A stretch of 44,565 nt of DNA from Phycisphaerae bacterium (lineage in GTDB: Bacteria; Planctomycetota; Phycisphaerae; Sedimentisphaerales; Sedimentisphaeraceae): assembly GCA_027078365.1 (NCBI GenBank), contig JALWYQ010000032.1:1-44565 (forward strand). Direction: 5' to 3'. Shown here in pieces: positions 23,911 to 32,605 of the stretch (its first letter is position 1; each line of letters starts with the position of its first letter). The translations under genes were made by a program, and so were the position numbers. The notes beneath the pieces were generated by a model. The model worked only from the letters and a program-made list of their open reading frames with translations, searched no databases and had not been told where the DNA came from.

Positions 23911-26171
23911 TGTCAATAGTTGAATTCCTTTCTCAGCCTCTCTGGCAACGGCTTGGCCTAACTTTAATACACTTCCTCTGGCAAGCTCTGACACTAGCAG
24001 TTCTGATTGCTGTGCTTGTTAGAGCGTTCAAACTAAAGCACGGCAATGCTCGCTATGTTGCATATCTCGTAGCTTTTGCAGCCATGATTGCTTGCCCTAT
24101 TATAACCTTTACAGCAATTGATATTCCCCTGAGTTCAAACACCAAATTTGTAGCAGAGATACAACCCGCCCAAATCACTGATAGCTCCTCTCACGCTATA
24201 TTATTGCCTTTTGCAAGTGATAGCATATCGCAAGAAGCCGTGACTGGTTCAGCATTGGCATATTCGATTCCGTTGAGAGAGAAAATATTTGACTGGCTAC
24301 ATAAATCGATGCCTTGGATTATGATGATTTGGATGGTTGGGGTTACCGTCTTGAGTGGGCGATTACTTGTAGGACTGATCGGCGTATATCGCTGGCGTCA
24401 TCATTTAGAACCACTGCCTCAAAGGCTTGCTCAACGTGTTACTTCACTAAGTAAGCAAATGGGTATGCGCAGGTTTGGGCGGGTGTTCATATCGCCATCC
24501 GTTTTTCAGGCAATGGCCCTAGGCTACTTGCAGCCGATGGTTCTGCTACCTGCTGCAATGGTAACGCAGATGCAACCGGAAATGCTCGAAGCGATAATCG
24601 CCCATGAATTAGCGCATATTCGCAGGTTTGATCTGTGGGTTAATCTTGCCCAGCGTGTAACCGAGACTCTACTATTTTATCATCCAGCCGTTTGGTGGCT
24701 CTCCAGTTGTATTCGAAGCGAACGCGAATTATGCTGCGATGAATTGGCAGTGAAGGCTACAGGTGAGCGCATTACCTACGCTACAACTTTAGAAAGCGTA
24801 AGCCGGTTCAAACTTATAGCAAAACAACCTGCCCTAGCGATGGGATTAGGTCAGGACAACAAACCAACACTAAGCCGAGTACGCCATATTTTGGGCCTAA
24901 CACCTATTCAACGAAACTGCCCTTTCTGGTTAGCAGGTGTTATTGCGGTTGTGTTTTTAGCAACTCTGTTAATACCAACAGCTTTGGCTCTATCAGACGA
25001 TAAAGATAACAAAGCTATTTACAAGAAGAGCGGTTCTGGAATACCGACGCAAATTCAAAACTCTACTGCAAAGGTTGAAAGCGGAAAAAAAATCAATGAG
25101 ATACATTCAGACAAAAGCAAGCTTGAGTTTCGAATTATTCCGCAGTCTCCTTTTTCCAGCTATGACGCTCGGGGTAAAACGGTAAGATTGGAGCCCGAGC
25201 ATATAAAGATATATAGAGACCAATTGAAACAAAATGGCCCGACTGCAAACTCTGACAATCCGTTTATTTGGCTTCCAGTTAAAGAAGGTGCAGGAGTAAG
25301 ATTTTCCGGAGTAGTTGAAAACACTACTTACAATGGCAAAAAATATGTCCTTGTATGTAATACGAAGTCAACGGCGATTATTGCAGATGGTTCATGGGGT
25401 CTTGACAAGGTTTACCGCCATCAGGATTATCAAGGTAAAACTGCCGTTATGTTTGAGTTTGACGAATCTGGTGCAAAGTCATTTTATCAACTAACAAAAA
25501 CTTATCGCAGTAATATTTTGGCAATTATTATTAACGGCGAAATTTATTCTGCGCCTCGGATAATGTCAGCTGTTAGAGGGCAAGGAATGGTTAGCGGAAA
25601 CTTTACCCAACAGGAAGCTGAAGAACTCGCAGTAAAACTGCAAAAAGGTATGCCTGCGGTAGTTCCAAAGCATGATGGTCAGCAGTCAGGTTTTGATCCA
25701 ACTATCGAGATAACTGTTAATGACGCTCCTTCTGTAGGGAAAGATTGCCTTATCGATTTTGATACTGGAAAGCTTTTCTCGCTCCCAGAAAATTGGCGTG
25801 AAGTTATGGAAAAAAATGATGGAGAATGGGTCATTAAGAATGGTATAGATGCAAGCGCAGCTACAAGAAGCAACATAAAGGGATTTATTTGTGAGGATAT
25901 GATTTTTACTATTGCTCCAGGAGGAAGTTCTTACTGGGATAATGTTAAAGCGGATTCACTGGTCACAAGTGATTTATGGGAAATGGGAAAGCCTGGCAGA
26001 CCCGCATATATGACTGCTCAAGGGCAATTGCCTGCTACGTATATATTCAAAACTCGTGAAGGTCGAATCGGAATCTTGCAGATAACTGGCTTTAACGATG
26101 AGCCAAGAGGCGTGAATATCCGCTACAAAATGGTCACAAACTACGGTGAAAAAAATAAAAACGCAGATTGA
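23910..26171 (+). CDS. M56 (BlaR1-like) membrane metallopeptidase fused to a SecD-type P1 head domain
   Basis: 753-residue membrane protease. Helices near 15-40, 45-70, 130-160 and 345-365 surround a zinc site HELAH at 232-236 with a downstream ligand in ERELCCDELA (about 271-279), matching BlaR1/MecR1 peptidases. Beyond the last helix there is no penicillin-binding sensor. Instead, residues about 440-600 resemble the SecD P1 head subdomain: FSGVVENTTYNGKKYVL, MFEFDESGAKSFYQLT, LAIIINGEIYSAPRI and GNFTQQEAEELAVKLQKG. A further domain of about 150 residues is unassigned. It probably senses an envelope signal through the extracytoplasmic part and cleaves the BlaI repressor encoded just before it. 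Confidence 0.87.
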   Translation: MSIVEFLSQPLWQRLGLTLIHFLWQALTLAVLIAVLVRAFKLKHGNARYVAYLVAFAAMIACPIITFTAIDIPLSSNTKFVAEIQPAQITDSSSHAILLPFASDSISQEAVTGSALAYSIPLREKIFDWLHKSMPWIMMIWMVGVTVLSGRLLVGLIGVYRWRHHLEPLPQRLAQRVTSLSKQMGMRRFGRVFISPSVFQAMALGYLQPMVLLPAAMVTQMQPEMLEAIIAHELAHIRRFDLWVNLAQRVTETLLFYHPAVWWLSSCIRSERELCCDELAVKATGERITYATTLESVSRFKLIAKQPALAMGLGQDNKPTLSRVRHILGLTPIQRNCPFWLAGVIAVVFLATLLIPTALALSDDKDNKAIYKKSGSGIPTQIQNSTAKVESGKKINEIHSDKSKLEFRIIPQSPFSSYDARGKTVRLEPEHIKIYRDQLKQNGPTANSDNPFIWLPVKEGAGVRFSGVVENTTYNGKKYVLVCNTKSTAIIADGSWGLDKVYRHQDYQGKTAVMFEFDESGAKSFYQLTKTYRSNILAIIINGEIYSAPRIMSAVRGQGMVSGNFTQQEAEELAVKLQKGMPAVVPKHDGQQSGFDPTIEITVNDAPSVGKDCLIDFDTGKLFSLPENWREVMEKNDGEWVIKNGIDASAATRSNIKGFICEDMIFTIAPGGSSYWDNVKADSLVTSDLWEMGKPGRPAYMTAQGQLPATYIFKTREGRIGILQITGFNDEPRGVNIRYKMVTNYGEKNKNAD

Positions 26172-26295
26172 TACAGATTTTAAAATCCTTTCAACTGCTT
26201 TAGTTTAACCACTAATGAACGGAAGGATTAATTCATTCGTAGCTCCAAACATTATAGAACACGTAATCCCTTTGCGCCCTTATCGTTGAAAACAA

Positions 26296-26898
26296 TCAGT
26301 CAGTGCTGGATTTAACGCAAACATCCAAATCTTTTAGAATCCCATTTTCTATACTGTAAATCCAACCGTGAACCCATAGCTCTCTGCCATTTTTCCATGC
26401 GTTCTTAACAACCGTTGTATTACATACGTTTGCAACCTGTTCTTTTACATTTAATTCACAAAGCAAATCGTATTTTTCCTGTTCGTTGAGACCCTCAAAT
26501 TTATCTGCATTAAAGCGAATTATATCCTTAACATGACGCAACCAATTATCTATTAAACCATGCTCCTGATTTTCTAGGGCCGCCTTTAATCCACCACAGC
26601 CATAGTGTCCACAAACTATAATATGCTTAACTTTTAATACATCGACTGCGTATTGTATCACGGAAAGACAATTCAAATCAGTATGCACAACAATGTTTGC
26701 AATGTTTCGGTGAACAAAAACCTCTCCCGGCTTCAAGCCAATTATCTCATTCGCAGGAACTCTACTATCAGAACAACCAATCCAGAGATATTCAGGAGCT
26801 TGCTGTCTTGAGAGCTCCATAAAAAAGTTTGGAGATTCAGACTTAATTGAATCTGCCCATCTGGCATTATTATCAAATAAATATTTGAGCGACTTCAT
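26296..26898 (-). CDS. Beta-class carbonic anhydrase
   Basis: Interconverts CO2 and bicarbonate in the cytoplasm. The 200-residue protein has the zinc ligands Cys42, His98 and Cys101 and the Asp44-Arg46 dyad (CSDSRVPA; CGHYGCGG), with HRNIANIV between them, all typical of the Can/CynT type. The start ATG at 26898 is preferred over one at 26916, because the latter overlaps the GGAGG that serves the former at 11 bases. It stands alone on the minus strand. Bicarbonate supply for biotin-dependent carboxylation is a plausible use but no operon link shows it. Confidence 0.95.
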   Translation of the reverse strand: MKSLKYLFDNNARWADSIKSESPNFFMELSRQQAPEYLWIGCSDSRVPANEIIGLKPGEVFVHRNIANIVVHTDLNCLSVIQYAVDVLKVKHIIVCGHYGCGGLKAALENQEHGLIDNWLRHVKDIIRFNADKFEGLNEQEKYDLLCELNVKEQVANVCNTTVVKNAWKNGRELWVHGWIYSIENGILKDLDVCVKSSTD

Positions 26899-27065
26899 AT
26901 CTAGAAAAACCTCCATGCGCAGCTTAAATTATCTAGTAAATTACTATGATAAACATAACATGAAGAAAATTACAATGCAATCTAGAAATTTTGAATCAAT
27001 CGCTACCTCTTCTCAATCCCTTTTTTTCGCGTTCCTTAGCATTAAATCAGTTAAGCTCTTAGTTA

Positions 27066-27854
27066 TTAGCGACTATCTCCAAATGGATGATAGTGGATTA
27101 TAGACCCAAGATACTGGGCAGGCTCTAAATCTCTCACTAACGAATGATGCATCTCTTTGGAGTTTGCCATCTCAGTCAAGAATGGTTTCAATGCCTCGGT
27201 AAGAATCTTGGTATCAGGATTTTGTTGGATTGCATTATATTTATCTCCGAGCAACACATCCCACCCAGATCCAAGCAGTACTGCACCAGAGCTTACATAC
27301 GGATCTATCTTGTCTAAGGTAACGCCGCCAGTAACGAAGATTGGTACAAGCGCATGCATAGCTGCGCAGCTAGCAAGTGATATTCTCTTAGGGCCACCTT
27401 GATTTGAGGCGTTAAAGAATTTTGCGAAGTGAGCGCCTGCCTCTACTACTCCAACGGCATCTGCAAAGGTCTCCACTCCTGGTACTATTATATGGCTACT
27501 AGAAAACTTTTTAATTGTCTCCGCAGAGAGCGGCATCATACTTACAAAACCATCAACATCAAGCTGCGCTAATTCATCTATCGATGGCATATCAGGTCTG
27601 CGGGCTTTAAGGAAGTTTAGCATTGGCCCATCGTCAACAATACTGCCGACCATAATTATCATCTCGGGGAAGGCTTTTCGGATTCGCCGAATCTCATCGG
27701 TAACATTTTTTCTTCGGCAAGTGATTTCTATTGCGCTAGCTCCTGCAGCAACACAAGCCTCTGTTAGTTGAACGGCATCAAAGTTATCATTCACAAAAAT
27801 TGGCACAAAGCCCTGTTTGTGCAATTGGCAATAACGATCTAATAATGTTTTCAT
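27066..27854 (-). CDS. KDPG/KHG aldolase-like TIM-barrel protein
   Basis: Probable class I aldolase, 262 residues from the ATG. Residues expected in KDPG aldolase are present: the glutamate in AIEITCR (Glu43), PGVETFADAV near 125 and the Schiff-base lysine in HFAKFFNAS (Lys145), then FVTGGVTLDKI near 173. The chain is about 50 residues longer than the classical enzyme, with an insert after residue 75 and a C-terminal tail, so it is an outlying member. It follows the D-2-hydroxyacid dehydrogenase gene by 20 bases and shares its regulator, which suggests a sugar-acid or 2-keto-3-deoxy acid pathway. A TTG 12 bases upstream is an alternative start. Confidence 0.75.
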   Translation of the reverse strand: MKTLLDRYCQLHKQGFVPIFVNDNFDAVQLTEACVAAGASAIEITCRRKNVTDEIRRIRKAFPEMIIMVGSIVDDGPMLNFLKARRPDMPSIDELAQLDVDGFVSMMPLSAETIKKFSSSHIIVPGVETFADAVGVVEAGAHFAKFFNASNQGGPKRISLASCAAMHALVPIFVTGGVTLDKIDPYVSSGAVLLGSGWDVLLGDKYNAIQQNPDTKILTEALKPFLTEMANSKEMHHSLVRDLEPAQYLGSIIHYHPFGDSR

Positions 27855-27874
27855 TTTTGATCTCAATCTTTAGA

Positions 27875-28828
27875 TTACTCTGTAATATAATTTTTTAATT
27901 TCTCTGCTGCTTCTAAAAATGCCATCTCCTGAGATTCGTAAGTAACACCTCCAATATGTGGAGTAATGACAAGATTATCGTGGCGGCGGGCATAATCAAT
28001 CATAGGATGATTTAGTAAATCTTTTTGCCATTCGCCGTCAATAACATCAACGCCCGCCGCAGAGAGATGACCAGACTCCAAAGCATCTATCAGCGCAGCC
28101 TCATCAACAATCGCACCTCGGCTGGTGTTGATAAGGATTGCACCTTTTTTCATCTTGGCGATTGCTTTCTTATCTACAAACCCACGGTTCTCTTCATTGA
28201 GATGAATATGCACAGACAAAACATCAGACTGCGCAAGCAGTTCATCGTAGCTAACCTTTTTAACGCCTTCAATCTCAACGCTGGCAGTGTCATAGCCAAT
28301 TACATTCATTCGAAAAGCCCTGCCGTATTGAGCAACTATATTGCCTAAGCGGCCGCAGCCAAGAATGCCGAGCGTTTTATATGCTATCTGGTGGCCTCGA
28401 TATTGATCTCTTGCCCATTTGCCCTGTTTGGCCGCATTTACCGCCGCAGGCAGATGCCTTGATGTCGCTAAAACAAGCGCCCAAGCGAGCTCGGCGGTTG
28501 CGGTAATTTTATCTAGAAACTCACGATCCTCTTTAAGGCTCAGCACCGCTATTTTCTCTTGCGCTGCATATTCAAGGTCAATATGGTCTAGACCTGTCGA
28601 GGCCGTTGAGATTACTTTGAGACTCGGTGATAGCTTCATCAAATCTTTGCTAAGACGAACAAAAAGAGAAGCATAATATGCATCTGCGCCAACAATCGCC
28701 TTTGCCAGAGCAGCTTCTGTTGGCTCAATATAGCGTACTTGAAAGGCAGACTCCAAAACCGCCTTAGCCTTTGGGGCATGGGTAAGATCGGCTGCGCACA
28801 CAAGTATAGGTTTTTCTGAAATTGACAT
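27875..28828 (-). CDS. D-isomer-specific 2-hydroxyacid dehydrogenase
   Basis: NAD(P)-dependent oxidoreductase of 317 residues interconverting a 2-oxoacid and a D-2-hydroxyacid. The nucleotide-binding GILGCGRLG lies at 154-162, and the catalytic triad is Arg237 (NTSRGAIVDE), Glu266 (DGEW) and His291 (TPHIGG), with the usual spacing of 29 and 25 residues. A phosphoglycerate, glyoxylate or keto-sugar-acid substrate cannot be distinguished. There is no ACT domain, so it is not a typical SerA. GTGAGG lies eight bases before the ATG. It sits between its probable regulator (GntR/LacI) and an aldolase-like gene. Confidence 0.93.
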   Translation of the reverse strand: MSISEKPILVCAADLTHAPKAKAVLESAFQVRYIEPTEAALAKAIVGADAYYASLFVRLSKDLMKLSPSLKVISTASTGLDHIDLEYAAQEKIAVLSLKEDREFLDKITATAELAWALVLATSRHLPAAVNAAKQGKWARDQYRGHQIAYKTLGILGCGRLGNIVAQYGRAFRMNVIGYDTASVEIEGVKKVSYDELLAQSDVLSVHIHLNEENRGFVDKKAIAKMKKGAILINTSRGAIVDEAALIDALESGHLSAAGVDVIDGEWQKDLLNHPMIDYARRHDNLVITPHIGGVTYESQEMAFLEAAEKLKNYITE

Positions 28829-28864
28829 TTAACAAGCCTCACTTTCAACAAGTATTGTTTTATA

Positions 28865-30013
28865 TTATTCGCCCAAAGACGATTCTCTAATCATAAGTTT
28901 CACCGGCATCACCTCATGCACCGCTGTATGCGACCTCTCGGCAATCAACTTTTTAGCAAGTTTTGCCGCTGCATATCCCAGTTCTGACCGTACTCTGTAA
29001 ACACTCGACATCGGCGGAGTTAGATGCTTTGTCATCGGGCTATCGCCAAAGCCAACCACTGCTACCTCACGCCCTACCTCAAGCGATAACTCCTGCGCAG
29101 CTTTGTAAATGCCAGAGGCTATCAGATCCTTGGCGGCAAATATCGACCACCCTCCCTTTTGCCTGTGTTCATCGGTGAGTATTTTTTTTGCCGCTTCATA
29201 ACCGGCCTCTATTTGTAAGTCAAAATCAGTTGCCAACACTTCATCGCGAACATCTATCTCAAATAAAAGCTCTTCAGTATCACCAAAGCCCTGCTGGGTT
29301 AATGCTGACTTCCAACCTTCCATTCGCTTCTGCAAACTTGATGAACCCAAACGCTTACCAATATGAAAAACGCCGCGACCAAACTGCTCAAAAAGATGCT
29401 TCGTTGCTAAGTAGCCTCCTGTAAAGTTATCCACGCTCACAGAAGAAAGACCAGAACCCTCTATCGTTCTCTCTAGCAATACTATCTCTACTCCGGTATC
29501 TGCTAACTTTTGCAGAGCATTTTTGTATTCAATATTATCGTACGCCACCAAAATCACACCAGCTGTCCCTTGAGGAAGCTTATCAAGATATTCAAGAAGT
29601 CTCTGATGCGAGCCGCCAAAATCTACAATCCTAGAAATTTGATTGCACTCACTACAGTACTGACTAAAACCCAAAGAGATATCGCTAGTCCACGGATTGG
29701 CCCCCAGCCGCAAGAATGCAATCTCACCAACGTGTTTTTCTCCGAGCTTTCTTTTAGAGTGTTGATTCGCATCAGGAATACTCGTTACAACCGCTCCTAG
29801 TCGAGGATGTCTAGAAAGCAGTCCTTGTGCTTCAAGTATATTTATTGCCGCTCGAACCGTTACGCGGCTAACACCATAGCTCTCGCTTAAGCGTCTTTCG
29901 GACTCAATCACGTCTCCAAGAGAGTACTTGCCATCCTGTAAATCTTTCTTGATTAGCTCAGCAAGCATATCCCTTTTATAACCACTATTAATTTGATTTC
30001 TATTTCTACTCAT
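28865..30013 (-). CDS. GntR-type HTH / LacI-type ligand-binding transcriptional regulator (AraR-like architecture)
   Basis: 382-residue regulator. Residues about 14-72 form a GntR winged helix (SERRLSESYGVSRVTVRAAINILEAQGLLSR). Residues about 90-380 form a periplasmic-binding-protein-like sugar sensor of the LacI class (AGVILVAYDN, GGYLATKHLFE, GVFHIGKR, VAVVGFGDSPM, and a late SSVYRVRSELGYAAAKL). This combination is that of AraR-type sugar regulators. It is first in a minus-strand group with the dehydrogenase and aldolase-like genes, and the promoter in front of it carries a palindrome on its -10 box, so it probably represses itself and the two enzymes until a sugar-derived ligand binds. Confidence 0.93.
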   Translation of the reverse strand: MSRNRNQINSGYKRDMLAELIKKDLQDGKYSLGDVIESERRLSESYGVSRVTVRAAINILEAQGLLSRHPRLGAVVTSIPDANQHSKRKLGEKHVGEIAFLRLGANPWTSDISLGFSQYCSECNQISRIVDFGGSHQRLLEYLDKLPQGTAGVILVAYDNIEYKNALQKLADTGVEIVLLERTIEGSGLSSVSVDNFTGGYLATKHLFEQFGRGVFHIGKRLGSSSLQKRMEGWKSALTQQGFGDTEELLFEIDVRDEVLATDFDLQIEAGYEAAKKILTDEHRQKGGWSIFAAKDLIASGIYKAAQELSLEVGREVAVVGFGDSPMTKHLTPPMSSVYRVRSELGYAAAKLAKKLIAERSHTAVHEVMPVKLMIRESSLGE

Positions 30014-30038
30014 AATACCAATCCAAAAACCAACTTAA

Positions 30039-30072
30039 TACCAATGGTAACATCAACAACCACCTAAGTCAA
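30039..30072 (-). promoter_or_regulatory. Regulator promoter with operator on its -10 box
   Basis: On the minus strand, TTGACT (30067-30072), 17 bases, TACCAT (30044-30049). The palindrome TACCA-A-TGGTA (30039-30049) coincides with the -10 box. The word TAATACCAAT occurs at 30036-30045 and again at 30013-30022, beside the start codon. This suggests direct autorepression by the GntR/LacI-type protein. Confidence 0.6.
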
Positions 30073-30290
30073 CCATAACCTGCCGGTAAAATCGAGACTC
30101 CCACTCTGAGCAAAGACCGATTACTGACTTTCCGCTCTTACAGGAAGGTCTGGCCGCTCTTCTTTTTTTTAACGCAAGCGAAAGTAACTGAAGTAGCTTG
30201 TTTTAACTCAAGAGCATGAAGACCTAGGAGAAAATAACGCTTCGGATTACACCGAAAAACACCCAACGTCTTGAGTTATTCAATTAATGA
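30073..30290. other. Gene-free stretch with potential RNA structure
   Basis: No coding sequence is supported. A hairpin GACTTTCC-N9-GGAAGGTC lies at about 30126-30150, with a T8 run some 14 bases beyond. A 10-bp inverted repeat TAACTCAAGA (30204-30213) / TCTTGAGTTA (30269-30278) encloses a small hairpin TTCGG-N6-CCGAA (30241-30256). A structured leader or small RNA before the aminopeptidase gene is possible; no known family is recognised. Confidence 0.35.
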
Positions 30291-30319
30291 TTTTCAATCT
30301 ATATTTTTTGCGATATGAT
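30291..30319 (+). promoter_or_regulatory. Candidate promoter of the M29 aminopeptidase operon
   Basis: TTTTCA at 30291-30296, 17 bases, TATGAT at 30314-30319 (one mismatch in the -10). If used, transcription starts downstream of the inverted repeat at 30204-30278, so that element would not be in the leader. Confidence 0.42.
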
Positions 30320-30372
30320 GAATGCAAGAAGTCACAGAAACGAATTAGAAATAAAAAAGGATTTGATAGCCC

Positions 30373-31470
30373 ATGATTAAACTCTATGAAGACTATGCTA
30401 GAATTTTAGTTGAATACTCGCTAGACGTTCAAAAAGGCGATAAGATTTTGATTAAGAGTTCCTACCACGCTCGAGAGCTGGTTAAATTTGTATATAGAGA
30501 GATTCTTAAGGCAGGAGCTCATCCTGAGATTAGTATTTCATTGCCCGGTATCGAAAAAACATTCTACGACTTTGCTAGCGATGAACAACTTGAATATATC
30601 CCACCATCTGCCAAACTCTACGTCGAAAAATATGACGGTCTTCTAAACATCGAAGCCCCCTACAACCTAAAGGCTCTTCAAAATGTTGATCCACAAAAAA
30701 AGCAAAAAGTCAGTGTTGCAAAGACTGAACTTAATAAAACATTTATGGATAGAGCCGCCGCTGGCAAGCTCAAATGGACCTTATGCGTATTCCCTACCGA
30801 ATCGGCCGCGCAAGAAGCAGGAATGAGCAAAGACGAATACAGTGAGTTTGTTTTTGGAGCATGTTTCCTCTTTGAAGACGACCCTATCGCATCTTGGCAC
30901 AATCTACGCGACACCCAGCAGAGAATTGTAGATTATCTGAACACCAAAAGTGAAATCCACTATAAGAGTAGCGATATTGACGTCAAATTCTCAACAAGAG
31001 ACAGACTCTGGATAAACTCTGCAGGAACAAACAATATGCCTAGCGGCGAAGTATTCTCTTCTCCTATTGAAGACAGCGTCAATGGCAAGGTGAGATTCTC
31101 GTACCCTGGAATTTTTATGGGCCAAGAAATTGAAGATATAACGCTAGAAATCAAGGACGGTCTTGTAGTAAACTGGAACGCAAAACACGGAAAAGAGCTA
31201 CTCGATAAAGTCTTCGAAATTGAAGGCGCAAGACGCTTTGGAGAGGTTGCCGTGGGCATGAACTACGGAATCCAGAAGTTCACAAAAAACATGCTATTCG
31301 ACGAGAAGATTGGCGGCACAATACACATGGCAATCGGAGCTAGCTATCCCGAAACTGGTGGCAAAAACGAGTCTAGCATACATTGGGACTTGCTTGGCGA
31401 TATGAGCCATGACGGTGAAATTTTTGCCGACGGCGAGAAGATTTACGAAAAAGGCAAATTCATAATCTAG
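30373..31470 (+). CDS. M29 family aminopeptidase (AmpS/PepS-like)
   Basis: Cytoplasmic metal-dependent aminopeptidase, 365 residues, full length. The metal-binding residues of the family can be placed at Glu226 (NMPSGEVF), Glu291 (RRFGEVAVGMN), His318 (GTIHMAIG) and His337/Asp339 (SSIHWDLLGDM). The N-terminal domain (about 1-110) has the usual GDKILIKSSYHARELV strand. It trims N-terminal residues from peptides. AAAGGA lies 11 bases before the ATG. It is 14 bases upstream of the LpxH-like gene and probably co-transcribed with it, although the functions are unrelated. Confidence 0.93.
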   Translation: MIKLYEDYARILVEYSLDVQKGDKILIKSSYHARELVKFVYREILKAGAHPEISISLPGIEKTFYDFASDEQLEYIPPSAKLYVEKYDGLLNIEAPYNLKALQNVDPQKKQKVSVAKTELNKTFMDRAAAGKLKWTLCVFPTESAAQEAGMSKDEYSEFVFGACFLFEDDPIASWHNLRDTQQRIVDYLNTKSEIHYKSSDIDVKFSTRDRLWINSAGTNNMPSGEVFSSPIEDSVNGKVRFSYPGIFMGQEIEDITLEIKDGLVVNWNAKHGKELLDKVFEIEGARRFGEVAVGMNYGIQKFTKNMLFDEKIGGTIHMAIGASYPETGGKNESSIHWDLLGDMSHDGEIFADGEKIYEKGKFII

Positions 31471-31484
31471 GTTAAATCGTTAGA

Positions 31485-32330
31485 ATGTCAAACGAAAACA
31501 CAAACGACGAAAGAGCAATATTTGTTGTAAGCGACCTTCATATGGGCGACGGCGGCCCACGCGATAACTTTGCCGTCGACGACAAAGAGGCGCAGTTCAA
31601 TAAATTCCTAGATCTCGTTGAAAGCGAGAACGCAAAGCTCTACATACTTGGCGATTTATTTGATTTTTGGCAGGGGAATGTCGGCGATATAATAATGGCT
31701 AGAAAACCCCTTCTAGACAGACTCGCCACCATGGACACCGTCTATGTCGTTGGCAATCACGACTGGGATCTTGGCTCTCTTGTTGGAGAGGATTTAATAA
31801 ATCACAAGTTCTTCAAGACTATGCGCAAACCATTCACCCAAATTATTGGAGACAAGAGATTTTACTTCATGCATGGCCATGAAGTAGAGCGTCACAAAAA
31901 TCAGCAACGACCTGGCTGGGGCAGAATTCTAGCTATCCTTGCTGGCATCATGGAAGACCGCAAAGGCTCACCAATGCTAAGTGCCGGCGGAGTGGTGGAG
32001 AAAACTCTAATTAGAGCAAGTCGAATTTTTATGTGGATTTGGAATTTTGCACTTAATCATTTTGACTCTGTACACAATAAAGAACACGACCATGACTTTG
32101 ATGGCGAGCTAACCCCAAGCCAAAATCCACAACTTGTACCTAAAGTGTTAAGGTTATACGAAATTGCACGAGTCAATAATGGCTGCGATGTTGTAGTTGC
32201 AGGCCACACACACCGCCCAAGAAATGAAAGCTGGTATTGCAACCCGGGCTGCTGGGTTGGCTCAAGAAACAGCTATTTGCGCATAGACCCTTCCGGCAAA
32301 GTCGAACTCTTTGAATGGAATCTTAACTAG
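31485..32330 (+). CDS. Calcineurin-like phosphoesterase, UDP-2,3-diacylglucosamine hydrolase-like (LpxH-type)
   Basis: Metallophosphoesterase of 281 residues. The five family motifs are in order: SDLHMGD (16-22), GDLFDFW (about 56-62), GNHDWD (about 87-92), HGHE (about 129-132) and GHTHRP (about 239-244). GDLFDFW, with its DFW, is characteristic of LpxH/LpxG-type enzymes that cleave UDP-diacylglucosamine to lipid X in lipid A synthesis, so a lipid A outer membrane is implied. It could instead be a general phosphodiesterase, since the family is broad. A strong terminator follows. Confidence 0.82.
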   Translation: MSNENTNDERAIFVVSDLHMGDGGPRDNFAVDDKEAQFNKFLDLVESENAKLYILGDLFDFWQGNVGDIIMARKPLLDRLATMDTVYVVGNHDWDLGSLVGEDLINHKFFKTMRKPFTQIIGDKRFYFMHGHEVERHKNQQRPGWGRILAILAGIMEDRKGSPMLSAGGVVEKTLIRASRIFMWIWNFALNHFDSVHNKEHDHDFDGELTPSQNPQLVPKVLRLYEIARVNNGCDVVVAGHTHRPRNESWYCNPGCWVGSRNSYLRIDPSGKVELFEWNLN

Positions 32331-32374
32331 AGACGTTTGCAATAAAACTCCGAGTCTTTTATTTTCTTAACAAG

Positions 32375-32406
32375 AAAAGGACGCTACTTTTCAGTAGCGT
32401 CCTTTT
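32375..32406. terminator. Bidirectional terminator
   Basis: Perfect 14-bp stem (32375-32388 with 32393-32406), AAAAGG on the left and CCTTTT on the right, loop TTTC. It closes the M29-LpxH operon on the plus strand and the candidate 6S RNA on the minus strand. Confidence 0.92.
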
Positions 32407-32411
32407 AGTTT

Positions 32412-32599
32412 ACATGTTACCTCCACATGTGCCGTGTGGAGCTGTTGTAAGAACCCAGTATTTTAAAGTGGGCAACCAGTCACCGTGTCCAGAAGTCCGA
32501 ATTAATCGGCAGGTCTGATCCAGCGGATCACCAATTTCCCTGGGTAAACTCATCGGCTCTCCAAATAAAACTCGCATCACGAACACCGCAGAGGCAACT
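32412..32599 (-). ncRNA. ssrS: Candidate 6S RNA
   Basis: A gene-free region of about 188 nt, the size of E. coli 6S RNA (184), between its own promoter and a terminator. The 5' end (TGCGGTGTTCGTGATGCG) resembles the 5' stem of 6S RNAs, and GAGCCGAT, an octamer of the E. coli pRNA template strand, follows at the matching place. The ends can pair as GUUGCCUCUGCG with UGUGGAGGUAAC (12 bp with wobbles). The 3' part contains CTTTAAAATACTGGG and a hairpin CTCCACA-N7-TGTGGAG followed by GGTAAC, echoing CTTAAAACTG and the GGGTTAC of E. coli. 6S RNA binds the sigma-70 holoenzyme. Placement behind pheT is also seen for zapA/ssrS loci; no zapA is present. Confidence 0.6.
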
Positions 32600-32605
32600 A
32601 AGTAG

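Noticed and set aside
26899..26916. Earlier start of carbonic anhydrase
   Set aside because: It overlaps the GGAGG that serves ATG 26898.
26885..27103. 72-codon plus-strand reading frame between carbonic anhydrase and aldolase genes
   Set aside because: It overlaps both genes and has no RBS or domain.
32412..32599. tmRNA, SRP RNA or RNase P RNA instead of 6S RNA
   Set aside because: No tRNA-like CCA end or tag frame, no SRP GGAAG tetraloop region, no RNase P conserved core; size and ends suit 6S better.
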